Assembly: GCA_017559845.1 (NCBI GenBank)
Contig: JAFYQQ010000045.1
Span: forward strand, 1-54,552
DNA: 54,552 nucleotides
Source of the DNA: Bacteroidaceae bacterium
GTDB taxonomy: Bacteria > Bacteroidota > Bacteroidia > Bacteroidales > Bacteroidaceae
Direction: 5' to 3'
The notes under the pieces were generated by a model, which was given only the letters and a program-made list of their open reading frames with translations, ran no database searches and was not told the origin of the DNA. A program made the translations under genes and the position numbers. Positions 8,723 to 18,649 of this stretch are shown one piece after another (position 1 is the first letter of the stretch; the number at the start of each line of letters is the position of its first letter).

Positions 8723-8822
8723 GGGTGGGAAAGCTACCTGCATCGCGCCGCTACAACCAAGTACCCTTGCTGCGATCAAGCCCTGGGGGATTCCGAGGGA
8801 GCATGCCGTACAGGACTTTCCC
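8723..8822 (-). ncRNA. ffs: Probable signal recognition particle RNA (4.5S type)
   Basis: About 100 bases on the minus strand with the layout of the small bacterial SRP RNA. The 5' GGGAAAG (8822-8816) pairs with the 3' CTTTCCC (8733-8727), and the tail ends CCCACCC like E. coli 4.5S. The 3' part carries GCGATGCAGGTAGC, similar to the E. coli GGGATGTAGCTGGC region. The apical part includes CAGGGCTTGATCGCAGCAAG, a plausible domain IV. A strong promoter lies just upstream, and the transcript runs straight into tRNA-Thr. It would bind Ffh for cotranslational membrane targeting. The call rests on pattern similarity; a covariance search would settle it. Confidence 0.7.
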
Positions 8823-8834
8823 GTTTTTGCGCTG

Positions 8835-8866
8835 CAAAGGTAATACATTTCATTGATTCGGACAAA
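8835..8866 (-). promoter_or_regulatory. Promoter for SRP RNA-tRNA-Thr
   Basis: TTTG (8866-8863), 20 bases, TACCTTTG (8842-8835): a full match to the Bacteroidota promoter consensus. The start point would fall a few bases before the SRP RNA 5' end at about 8822. Confidence 0.8.
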
Positions 8867-8912
8867 TATTTACTCGATTTTTTCTTCCGTTATGATTTTA
8901 TTGCTCGCGAAC

Positions 8913-8943
8913 TTTATTTATATATAAAAAAGGCGTAAATTTG
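8913..8943 (+). promoter_or_regulatory. Promoter for the DUF4199 gene
   Basis: TAAATTTG at 8936-8943 fits the -7 box. TTTA at 8913-8916 with 19-base spacing is a fair -33 element. The next ATG is at 8967. Confidence 0.6.
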
Positions 8944-8966
8944 CGTGATTTTTTACACTGACATAG

Positions 8967-9521
8967 ATGACAAATGCTATATTTGACCGCAGCCACGCCT
9001 TGGCCATCGCCTCACAGAACGGAATTCGTTTGGGAGTGATGTGGCTTGCCAGTTTCGGCTGCACCATGTATGCCATGGATGTTCCATTTTTGGGAACGCT
9101 GGGCAACTTTCTCGGTCTTTTTTCCATTCTGATGGGTTCCCGTATGATACGTGCATACCGCATCAAGACATACAATCTCTCGTGGCTGCAAAGTCTTTGG
9201 TTTGCACTCACATGCTTTCTCAATGCAGCATTGATTACCACATTGGGACAATACATATACTTTGCGTTCTTGGACAAAGGACATTTTCTGAACACCATCA
9301 GCACGCTTTTCCAGAACCCGTTGTATGCCGAATCAATGAAACAGAACTTTCCGGAAATCAGTACAGACACTATGTTGGAAACATTGGCGGCAATGGATAC
9401 CAGGGCCATCATTGTACAGCTCCTGTTCATGAACGTCATGGCCACCGGCATCTGCGCCCTGCTGAGCTCCCTTTTCGGAGGTTTGGGAAAGACCAATTCA
9501 CAACCAGAAGTAAAATCATAG
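8967..9521 (+). CDS. DUF4199 family membrane protein
   Basis: 184 residues with the DUF4199 layout found throughout Bacteroidota: hydrophobic segments at about 22-36, 40-58, 75-100 and 140-165, and a polar loop with NPLYAESMKQNFPEIS between the last two. It is an inner-membrane protein of unknown function. It is the first gene of a run with a glycosyltransferase 22 bases downstream, and this DUF4199-glycosyltransferase pairing is common in the phylum. A possible role in handling lipid-linked sugars is inferred from that neighbour only. Confidence 0.85.
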   Translation: MTNAIFDRSHALAIASQNGIRLGVMWLASFGCTMYAMDVPFLGTLGNFLGLFSILMGSRMIRAYRIKTYNLSWLQSLWFALTCFLNAALITTLGQYIYFAFLDKGHFLNTISTLFQNPLYAESMKQNFPEISTDTMLETLAAMDTRAIIVQLLFMNVMATGICALLSSLFGGLGKTNSQPEVKS

Positions 9522-9543
9522 AACAAACACTATAGACAACACA

Positions 9544-10500
9544 ATGGACATTTCAGTTGTAATCCCCCTATACAATGAAGACGAGTCACTTCCTGAATTA
9601 TTCTCGTGGATAAAGCGGGTAATGGAAGAAAACAACTTCACATACGAGGTAATATTTGTAAACGACGGCAGCACGGACCGTTCCTGGGAAGTAATAAACA
9701 GTCTGCACGACAAGAATCCGGAAACGGTTCATGGCATAAAATTCAGACGCAATTATGGAAAAAGTCCTGCACTTTATTGTGGATTTGAGCGTGCAAAAGG
9801 CGATGTGGTGATAACCATGGACGCCGATTTGCAGGACTCGCCCGAAGAGATTCCCGAACTGTACCGCATGATAACCCAGGACGGATACGACCTGGTAAGC
9901 GGATACAAGCAGAAGCGCTACGACCCGCTTTCAAAGACCATCCCTACAAAGTTGTTCAACGCCACGGCAAGAAAAGTGAGCGGCATACACAACCTACACG
10001 ATTTCAACTGCGGTCTTAAAGCCTATAGGAACAATGTCATCAAGAACATTGAAGTATACGGCGAAATGCACCGCTACATCCCCTATCTGGCCAAGAACGC
10101 CGGATTCTGCAAAATAGGCGAAAAGACCGTACAGCACCAGGCACGCAAGTTCGGTAAATCCAAGTTTATGGGATTGAATCGTTTTGTCAATGGCTATCTG
10201 GACCTGCTGTCTTTGTGGTTCCTGGACAGTTTCGGACTGAAACCCATGCACGTTTTCGGCTTCATCGGCACGCTGATGTTTATCGTGGGATTCCTGAGTG
10301 TGGTTGTCGTGGGTGCAACCAAGCTCTATTATTTGAACAACGGATATGTACATCCATTGGTTACTGACAGTCCCTACTTTTATCTAGCACTCACCATGAT
10401 GATTCTGGGCACACAATTGTTCGTGGCCGGATTCCTTGGCGAGCTCATCAGCCGCAACGCTCCCGAACGTAACAATTATCAAATAGAAAAAGAATTGTAA
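9544..10500 (+). CDS. Family 2 glycosyltransferase, polyprenyl-phosphate type
   Basis: 318 residues. The GT-A domain (about 1-225) begins DISVVIPLYNEDESLPEL and has NDGSTDRSWE near 42-51 and the metal/sugar-nucleotide site MDADLQDSPEEIPEL near 90-104. Two C-terminal membrane segments (about 236-262 and 276-300) make it like DPM1/GtrB/ArnC enzymes that load a sugar onto undecaprenyl phosphate at the inner face of the membrane. The start follows the family N-terminus. Its stop codon overlaps the next gene's ATG by one base, so translation is probably coupled. The sugar transferred cannot be told from sequence. Confidence 0.9.
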   Translation: MDISVVIPLYNEDESLPELFSWIKRVMEENNFTYEVIFVNDGSTDRSWEVINSLHDKNPETVHGIKFRRNYGKSPALYCGFERAKGDVVITMDADLQDSPEEIPELYRMITQDGYDLVSGYKQKRYDPLSKTIPTKLFNATARKVSGIHNLHDFNCGLKAYRNNVIKNIEVYGEMHRYIPYLAKNAGFCKIGEKTVQHQARKFGKSKFMGLNRFVNGYLDLLSLWFLDSFGLKPMHVFGFIGTLMFIVGFLSVVVVGATKLYYLNNGYVHPLVTDSPYFYLALTMMILGTQLFVAGFLGELISRNAPERNNYQIEKEL

Positions 10501-10967
10501 TGCGCCGATTCACTCTACTCTTCACATGCCTTGCGCTTCTGGCTTCGTGTGACCAGGTAGACTGCACACTGGACAACAGTGTGAGCTATACCTGCAATTT
10601 CTATTCAGAAGGCAGCAAAGTAACACTAAACGATGTGATTACCGTTACCGCCTGCGGTACAGACTCCGTTCTGATAAACAAGATGCAAGGAGTGCCCGGA
10701 ATAGAACTGCCCATGAGTTACTGGAACGAGCAGGACACACTGATACTGCACATCACGGGAAACGGCTACGAAATGAAAGATACAATCTGGGTAAAGAAAA
10801 ACAACATACCCCATTTTGAATCGCCCGACTGCCCCACAAAAATGTTCCATTTCATCACCGAAGTGAACAGCACACACACTTTCATCGATTCGCTTTCACT
10901 GGTTAATCCTACTGTAAATTATGCTGATGTTGAAAATATCCAAATACATTTCCGTTCTGCTGATTAG
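10500..10967 (+). CDS. DUF6452-like lipoprotein
   Basis: 155 residues. The N-terminus MRRFTLLFTCLALLASC is a lipoprotein signal with the lipidated Cys at 17; no acidic residue follows at 18-19 other than D18, so membrane sorting is unclear. The mature part is beta-rich with several cysteines (DCTLDNS, YTCNFYS, DCPTK). It resembles the DUF6452 proteins that travel with DUF6048 outer-membrane proteins in Bacteroidales. It overlaps the upstream glycosyltransferase by one base and the downstream gene by 47 bases, a tightly coupled trio. Function is unknown; an envelope role is likely. Confidence 0.75.
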   Translation: MRRFTLLFTCLALLASCDQVDCTLDNSVSYTCNFYSEGSKVTLNDVITVTACGTDSVLINKMQGVPGIELPMSYWNEQDTLILHITGNGYEMKDTIWVKKNNIPHFESPDCPTKMFHFITEVNSTHTFIDSLSLVNPTVNYADVENIQIHFRSAD

Positions 10968-11679
10968 TCTTGTGGCAACCACCGCCTATGCACAAACGCA
11001 ACAAAATGAAGTTGCGAAAGAAGCGAAGGCTGTAGCCGACACGATAGCAGCAAACCAAAAGGACAAAAAGACTCCGTTCATATCTGGCGCAGCCATATCC
11101 ATTGATGTATGTGGACTGGCAATGAAGGCTTTGGATTCGCGTTTTGCCAACATGGAAGCTTCCGCACGTCTCAATTTCAAGGAAAAATATTTCCCTATTT
11201 TTGAACTCGGTCTTGGAGACTGCACACGAGAAGGCGAAGAAAACAACAATGTATTCAGCACCACCGCACCCTATTTCAGAGTGGGAATGGACTACAACTT
11301 CAACAAGAAACACAACGGAAACCGCATGTTCGGTGGAATACGATACGCTTTTTCTTCCTTCAATTACAATTTCGAGAACCCGGACTTCACGGATGAGGCA
11401 TGGGGCGTACATGACCCGCTTGTGCTGCACGACATAAAAGGCAAGGCACAATGGGCCGAAATCGTTTTTGGGGTTGAGACAAAATTGTGGAGCATCATTC
11501 GTCTGGGGTACAATGTACGATACAAAATGCGTATCAAGCAAAGCGGAAACAAATGGGGCGATCCTTGGTATATTCCTGGATTCGGACGTAATGGAGGATC
11601 CGCTTGGGGAGGTACCGTAAACCTGACTTTTGATGTGGGCAAGACCGCACGTAAGAACAAACCTAAACTTGCCATATGA
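10921..11679 (+). CDS. DUF6048-like outer-membrane protein
   Basis: 252 residues with a Sec signal peptide ending near residue 25 (VATTAYAQ). The rest alternates aromatic and polar residues typical of an outer-membrane beta-barrel: ARLNFKEKYFPIFELGLGD, YFRVGMDYNFNKKHNG, FGGIRYAFSSFNYNF, IIRLGYNVRYKMRIKQ, then NLTFDVG near the end. It matches the DUF6048 pattern. The start is inside the previous gene; ATG at 10927 is an alternative that shortens it by two residues. The stop overlaps the mntP start (ATGA). It probably works with the preceding lipoprotein at the outer membrane. Confidence 0.78.
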   Translation: MLMLKISKYISVLLISLVATTAYAQTQQNEVAKEAKAVADTIAANQKDKKTPFISGAAISIDVCGLAMKALDSRFANMEASARLNFKEKYFPIFELGLGDCTREGEENNNVFSTTAPYFRVGMDYNFNKKHNGNRMFGGIRYAFSSFNYNFENPDFTDEAWGVHDPLVLHDIKGKAQWAEIVFGVETKLWSIIRLGYNVRYKMRIKQSGNKWGDPWYIPGFGRNGGSAWGGTVNLTFDVGKTARKNKPKLAI

Positions 11680-12251
11680 GTACAATAGAAGTCTGGTGGA
11701 TTGGCATAGCGTTGGCTATGGACTGCTTTGCGGTAAGTATCTCTATCGGTATCAGCGCACGGAAAGTTTTTCCGGTACTCATGCTCACCGCAATTTTGGC
11801 TTTCGGTCTTTTCCAAGGTGGTATGCTGTTGGGTGGATACGGAAGCGTTTTCTACTTTTCCAGCTATCTGACCATTGTTGGCAGATGGATATCTGTAGCG
11901 CTGCTTAGTTTTCTAGGTGGAAAAATGATATGGGACGACATACATCCAAAAGAGAACGAAGAAAAGCCCAATATGTTGAATTTCAAGAATATTCCCATAC
12001 TTGCCATCGCAACCAGTATTGATGCAATGGCGGTTGGCGTATCGTTCACATTCTTACAAAATATAGATTGGCAGTTCATGATGTATGTGTTTGCTGTAGT
12101 CGCATTCTCTTCATCACTGCTTTCCGCACTCGGCATGGGAATTGGAATAATCATGGGAAAAAAACTGCATTTCCCCACATCTTTCATTGGCGGTGTCGTC
12201 CTGATTTCCATTGCCATTAAAATAGTCATAGAATATTTCACGGAAATTTAA
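11676..12251 (+). CDS. mntP: Manganese efflux pump MntP
   Basis: 191 residues with six predicted membrane helices, matching MntP (YebN). The two half-repeats carry the family's acidic signatures: ALAMDCFAVSISIG (about 12-25) and ATSIDAMAVGVSFTF (about 108-122), with the Asp residues that bind manganese. It exports Mn2+ from the cytoplasm. In E. coli mntP is under a yybP-ykoY manganese riboswitch; here the start overlaps the upstream stop by four bases, so no such leader is possible and control must come from the operon promoter. Confidence 0.93.
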   Translation: MSTIEVWWIGIALAMDCFAVSISIGISARKVFPVLMLTAILAFGLFQGGMLLGGYGSVFYFSSYLTIVGRWISVALLSFLGGKMIWDDIHPKENEEKPNMLNFKNIPILAIATSIDAMAVGVSFTFLQNIDWQFMMYVFAVVAFSSSLLSALGMGIGIIMGKKLHFPTSFIGGVVLISIAIKIVIEYFTEI

Positions 12252-12270
12252 CAAACTAACATTTAAAGCA

Positions 12271-13308
12271 ATGACAAGTAACAATAAGAAGACGCTTAAA
12301 AAGTGGCACATTCCCTTCCTGCTTTTCCTGATAATTGGAACATATATGGCACTTTCACGCAAAGGGGAAATTGAAAACGTTCCATATCAACATGCTGAAG
12401 GAGCCATTTTCGGTACCGTATATCACGCCGCATACCAATGTGACAGCAGTTTAAACGGGAAAATATTGAGCGAGTTGCAGGCCGTAGACCTGTCACTTTC
12501 CATGTTCAACCCCAACAGCACTATCAGCCAGATTAATTCGGGCAAAAGCAATGATACAGACTCGTTGCTGAGAACCATATTCCACATTGCACGTGAAGTA
12601 AGCCAAGCCACAGACGGAGCTTTTGACATAACGGTGGCTCCGCTTGTCAATGCCTGGGGATTCGGTTTCAAACACGGAGCTCTACCCGACTCGCTGCAGG
12701 TGGACAGCCTCAGACAACTGATCGGATGGAACCGCATCAGTCTTAAAGACAATAAATTCGTTCGTGAAGACCCCCGTATGGTCATAGACCTGAGCGCTGT
12801 GGCCAAAGGCTTTGGTTCAGATTGTGTGGCACAAATGTTCCATCGTCACGGCATTGAGAACTTCATGATTGAGATTGGAGGAGAAGTCGTTACCAGCGGA
12901 TTAAGCCCCAAAGGAAAACCATGGCGCATTGGTGTAAACAAGCCCCAGGAAGATTCCACATCCACCAACAACGAATTGCAGACCATACTTCAAATGAAAG
13001 ACTGCGCAATGGCCACCAGTGGAAACTACCGCAACTTCTACATAAATAATGGCAGAAAAATAGCCCATACCATTGACCCCAAGACCGGATACCCCGTGCA
13101 ACATTCCATACTGAGCAGTACGGTCATTGCGCCCACTTGCGCCGTGGCAGACGCTTATGCCACCAGTTTCATGGTGCTGGGCCTTGAGAAATCTCTCCAG
13201 GTTTTGGACAAACACCCAGAATTGATGGGCTATTTTATCTTTGCTGACAAGGATGGAAATTACCAAGTATGGAAAAGTCCCGGCATTGAGGCACTCATTG
13301 CACAATAA
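12271..13308 (+). CDS. apbE: FAD:protein FMN transferase (ApbE family)
   Basis: 345 residues. It has an N-terminal membrane anchor (about 13-28, no lipobox), then the ApbE domain. ApbE moves FMN from FAD to a Thr in flavoproteins such as NqrB/NqrC and RnfD/RnfG, in the periplasm. Typical motifs are seen: TVYHAAYQ near 50, DGAFDITVAPLVNAWGFG near 112-130, DLSAVAKGFGSD near 173-184, IEIGGEV near 200, and TCAVADAYATSFMVLG near 289-304 with the metal-binding Asp. The gene lies between mntP (19 bases) and a Crp/Fnr-type regulator (3 bases) on one strand. Targets are not encoded in this window. Confidence 0.92.
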   Translation: MTSNNKKTLKKWHIPFLLFLIIGTYMALSRKGEIENVPYQHAEGAIFGTVYHAAYQCDSSLNGKILSELQAVDLSLSMFNPNSTISQINSGKSNDTDSLLRTIFHIAREVSQATDGAFDITVAPLVNAWGFGFKHGALPDSLQVDSLRQLIGWNRISLKDNKFVREDPRMVIDLSAVAKGFGSDCVAQMFHRHGIENFMIEIGGEVVTSGLSPKGKPWRIGVNKPQEDSTSTNNELQTILQMKDCAMATSGNYRNFYINNGRKIAHTIDPKTGYPVQHSILSSTVIAPTCAVADAYATSFMVLGLEKSLQVLDKHPELMGYFIFADKDGNYQVWKSPGIEALIAQ

Positions 13309-13311
13309 ATT

Positions 13312-13983
13312 ATGTACGCCCAACTCACCCAACTACCCTTGCTGCAAGGTATGAACGCTACTGAAGTGGCACAGATACAAAAGCAAGCATTCATATACAC
13401 AACCAGTTCTAACGTCCCGGTATGCTCACAGGGCGACATGTGCAACAAGCTTTTTTTTCTGTTGAAAGGAAGCGTAATGCGACACACATTATCACAGAAC
13501 AAAGACTTTGAGTTTGAAGAGATGCTGCCTGCTCCTTGGGTCATGGAACCAGAATCGCTTTACGGGCTACATTGCATTTTCTCCAGCGATTACATCACAA
13601 CGGAAAGCAGCACGATTATGACACTCACGAAGCCCGATTTGGCCAAACTCTTCACACGGAACGATATTTTCCGTATGAACTATTTGAACCTTCTTTCAGC
13701 GAACATACAGCACCAACACAATGTACAGATACATCCTTACACTTCATGCATAGCCACGCGAATGATTAGTTTTATCAATACACTTTCTACCGTATCGTAC
13801 GGAAGCAAAACATTAAGGATAAAGATGGACGACCTTGCGGTATATATGAATGAAACCCGACTGAAGGTTTCACGCCTACTGAACCAATGGCAGGAACTGA
13901 ACCTGATAACATTGCAACGTAAGGAAATTCATATTCCGCGATTGGAGAATCTCACTTTGCATGTAATGTCCTCCCATTATTAA
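13312..13983 (+). CDS. Crp/Fnr-family transcriptional regulator
   Basis: 223 residues. The N-terminal half (about 8-125) is a cyclic-nucleotide-binding-like beta-roll (SSNVPVCSQGDMCNKLFFLLKGSV). The C-terminal half (about 145-215) is a winged helix-turn-helix with MDDLAVYMNETRLKVSRLLN as recognition region. It lacks the N-terminal cysteine cluster of FNR and the exact cAMP-binding motif of CRP, so the signal is unknown. It starts 3 bases after apbE and is probably cotranscribed with it. Such regulators in Bacteroidales often respond to redox or oxygen stress, which would suit the ApbE neighbour, but that is inference. Confidence 0.85.
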   Translation: MYAQLTQLPLLQGMNATEVAQIQKQAFIYTTSSNVPVCSQGDMCNKLFFLLKGSVMRHTLSQNKDFEFEEMLPAPWVMEPESLYGLHCIFSSDYITTESSTIMTLTKPDLAKLFTRNDIFRMNYLNLLSANIQHQHNVQIHPYTSCIATRMISFINTLSTVSYGSKTLRIKMDDLAVYMNETRLKVSRLLNQWQELNLITLQRKEIHIPRLENLTLHVMSSHY

Positions 13984-14016
13984 CCAAGATACCCCCCACA
14001 AATAAAACATTCTTGT

Positions 14017-16059
<2,043 letters not shown>

Positions 16060-16100
16060 AATACAATGTTTTTATTAAAGTAAAAAAGTACACGATACAC

Positions 16101-16532
16101 ATGGACAAGAAACAAGCAGAACTTGACAACCGATACCTGCGCATGGCATGTATTTGGAGCGAAAACAGCTATTGCACGCGCCGTCAGGTAGGAGCCCTGA
16201 TTGTAAAGGACAAGATGATTATCAGCGACGGCTACAACGGCACCCCCTCGGGCTTTGAGAACATCTGCGAGGACGAAAACGACGTAACCTTCCCCTATGT
16301 GCTCCATGCCGAAGCAAATGCCATCACCAAGATTGCCCGGAGCGGCAACAACAGCCAGGACAGCACGCTGTATGTAACCGATTCCCCCTGTATTGAATGC
16401 GCCAAGCTAATCATCCAGGCGGGCATCAAGCGCGTTGTCTACAAGCGTGCCCACCGCCTCACGGACGGCGTTGACCTTCTGCTCAAAGCCGGCATTGAAG
16501 TTACGCACATGCCGTCCGAGGACGCACAGTAA
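16101..16532 (+). CDS. Deoxycytidylate (dCMP) deaminase
   Basis: 143 residues, a zinc-dependent cytidine-deaminase fold. The zinc ligands are in VLHAEANAI (His and catalytic Glu, about 70-75) and PCIECAK (two Cys, about 96-102). NGTPSGFENICED is the dCMP-binding loop seen in ComEB/dCMP deaminases. It makes dUMP for thymidylate synthesis in the cytoplasm. It starts 41 bases after the M3 peptidase and 38 bases before the S41 protease, in one probable transcript; this neighbourhood recurs in Bacteroidales. Confidence 0.92.
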   Translation: MDKKQAELDNRYLRMACIWSENSYCTRRQVGALIVKDKMIISDGYNGTPSGFENICEDENDVTFPYVLHAEANAITKIARSGNNSQDSTLYVTDSPCIECAKLIIQAGIKRVVYKRAHRLTDGVDLLLKAGIEVTHMPSEDAQ

Positions 16533-16570
16533 CCCCCTTCGTCATATCCTAAATCAAAAAAGACCTTTAG

Positions 16571-18196
16571 ATGAACAACAAAAGACGCTTCACCCCGCTG
16601 CTCATGTGCCTATGTGTCGTGGGCGGCATACTCATCGGCACGCATTATGCCTACCGGTTCGGCGACCACACCATAAGCATAGCCTCCAGCGGTGGCAACA
16701 AGCTGAGCCAACTGCTGCAGCTCATAGACCAGAACTATGTGGACACGGTTGACATGACCGAACTGATAGAGGATGCCATGCCACAGATATTGAACGAGTT
16801 GGACCCACACAGCAGCTACATCCAGGCGAAGGATGCGGACGAGGCATCCGAAGAGCTGAAAGGCTCGTTCTCGGGCATCGGTGTCAGCTTCACCATACAG
16901 CAGGATACGGTCAATGTGATGTCCGTCATCCGCGGCGGGCCCGCAGAAAAGGTAGGCATATTGGCTGGCGACCGCATCGTCAGGGCAGATACCACACTGC
17001 TTGTAGGCATGAAGGACACTGAGGTAATGAAACGTCTGAAGGGTCCGAAAGACTCACCCGTCCGGCTGGGTATCAAGAGGCACGGCAACGACGAGCTGAC
17101 ATGGTTTACCGTGGTACGCGGCGACATCCCCGTGCAGAGCGTGGATGCCTCGTACATGATAAACGAGCACACGGGATACATCCAAATCAACAAGTTCGGC
17201 GAACAGACCTATGCCGAGATGCTGGTATCGCTTGCCGACCTTGCCATGAAGGGGATGAACAGCGTCGTCGTCGACCTGCGCGGCAACAGCGGCGGATACA
17301 TGCATATCGCCATCCAGATGGCAAATGAGTTTCTGCAGCGCAACAGCCTGATAACCTATGTCGAAGGGCGTAACCTTCCGCGCGAGGAATACCGCAGCGA
17401 CGGAAAGGGAAGTTTCCAGAAACTCCCCATCATCGTGCTTGTGGACGAAGGCAGCGCCAGTTCAAGCGAGATATTCGCCGGAGCCATACAAGACAACGAC
17501 CGCGGCACAATCATTGGTCGTCGTACGTTTGGAAAAGGACTGGTACAGCAACCAATGGACTTCCGCGACGGCAGCCTGGTTCGCCTAACCATTGCACGCT
17601 ACTATACCCCCAGCGGACGTTGCATCCAGAAGCCATATAAAAAGGGACATGGAGAAGAGTACGACATGGAACTGCTTGCGCGTTATGAGCGCGGCGAATT
17701 CTTCTCCCAGGACAGCATCCATCAGGGCGGGCCCGAATACAAGACACGGCTGGGACGCACCGTCTATGGCGGAGGAGGCATTATGCCCGATATCTTCATC
17801 GCCGAGGACACCACACACCTTACATCTTATTATAAAGAAGCCGTCATGACCGGTCTGCTCCGCCAGTTTGCGTTCACTTTCACTGACGAGCACCGCAAGG
17901 AACTGAACAAATGCGTAACCATGGAAGATGTGGTAAAATACCTGGACAAGCAAAACGTGTTGGACAAGTTCGCACGCTATGGCGAGAAGCACAAGCTGCG
18001 CCGCCGCAATCTGATGCTCAACCGCAGCCGCAAACTCTTCACCCGCAGTCTCTATGCCAACATCATCTACAATGCCAAGGGCACACTGGAGTACGTGCAG
18101 TACCTCAACCAGGACGACCCTGTGGTGCTGAAAGCGCTGGATATAATCAACAAGTCAGAGGCATTTCCAAAAGCACCGACAATGGACAAACAATAA
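16571..18196 (+). CDS. ctpA: S41-family C-terminal processing peptidase
   Basis: 541 residues. It has an N-terminal signal anchor (MCLCVVGGILIGTHYAYRFG, about 14-33), a PDZ domain (about 90-170, GIGVSFTIQQDTVNVMSVI), then the S41 core. The catalytic Ser is at 297 in DEGSASSSEIF and Lys at 322 in TFGKGLVQ, 25 residues apart as in Tsp/CtpA. The C-terminal 150 residues are helical and basic. It is a periplasmic, membrane-anchored serine protease that clips C-termini of envelope proteins. Paralogues are common in the phylum, so the symbol denotes family only. Confidence 0.92.
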   Translation: MNNKRRFTPLLMCLCVVGGILIGTHYAYRFGDHTISIASSGGNKLSQLLQLIDQNYVDTVDMTELIEDAMPQILNELDPHSSYIQAKDADEASEELKGSFSGIGVSFTIQQDTVNVMSVIRGGPAEKVGILAGDRIVRADTTLLVGMKDTEVMKRLKGPKDSPVRLGIKRHGNDELTWFTVVRGDIPVQSVDASYMINEHTGYIQINKFGEQTYAEMLVSLADLAMKGMNSVVVDLRGNSGGYMHIAIQMANEFLQRNSLITYVEGRNLPREEYRSDGKGSFQKLPIIVLVDEGSASSSEIFAGAIQDNDRGTIIGRRTFGKGLVQQPMDFRDGSLVRLTIARYYTPSGRCIQKPYKKGHGEEYDMELLARYERGEFFSQDSIHQGGPEYKTRLGRTVYGGGGIMPDIFIAEDTTHLTSYYKEAVMTGLLRQFAFTFTDEHRKELNKCVTMEDVVKYLDKQNVLDKFARYGEKHKLRRRNLMLNRSRKLFTRSLYANIIYNAKGTLEYVQYLNQDDPVVLKALDIINKSEAFPKAPTMDKQ

Positions 18197-18216
18197 AAAG
18201 ACGGAAAACAGCATCA

Positions 18217-18253
18217 GCACCGGACAGGGCGTTTCCGCGCCCTTTTCCGGTGT
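18217..18253 (+). terminator. GC-rich hairpin after the S41 protease gene
   Basis: GCACCGGACAGGGCG (18217-18231) pairs with CGCCCTTTTCCGGTGT (18238-18253) with two small mismatches. There is no strong T run after it, so termination is likely but not certain. Confidence 0.45.
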
Positions 18254-18380
18254 CATAAACGAAGAAGCTATCTATAAGCCATACTTTTGTGTTTTTATTG
18301 GTTTAACAATCATTTTTTTCACTTCAGCAAAATAGTTTTTTCTCTTCGCCAAAACTTTTTTCCTTCGTTACAAAGCATTC

Positions 18381-18465
18381 ATCCCAAGCCTTGGTATTTA
18401 TATCCCAAGCTTTGGTATGTACATCCCAAGTTATGGTATATATATCCCAAAGCTTGGGATATAAA
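18381..18465. repeat. 21-bp tandem repeat, four units
   Basis: Units start at 18381, 18402, 18423 and 18444. The consensus is ATCCCAAGCYTTGGTATNTAT, and the core CCCAAGCTTTGG is nearly palindromic, perfect in unit 4 (CCCAAAGCTTGGG-like). A 65-codon frame (18287-18484) over it is an artefact of the 21-bp period. The rest of the 453-bp gap between the convergent protease and flippase genes is AT-rich and shows no gene. Confidence 0.8.
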
Positions 18466-18649
18466 TTTTGTAGTACAAGAATAACACTTTTTCCGTTATC
18501 TGGCAAGAGTTTTTCTGCAATGTGGTGAAACACGAACTTCAGTTGTCAAGATAGAGAGCTATGCTTTTTCTTGTTGTTCAGTATTAAATGAACTTACATT
18601 GCCAGAAAGGTTGACAGAAACAGGATAAATTACAGATATGGTCTACAAC

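Noticed and set aside
11600..11676. yybP-ykoY manganese riboswitch before mntP
   Set aside because: The region is coding sequence of the preceding gene and the two genes overlap by four bases.
18287..18484. 65-codon frame with heptad-like HPKLWY repeats
   Set aside because: The repeats arise because the 21-bp tandem DNA repeat is divisible by three. No signal, promoter or neighbour supports a gene.
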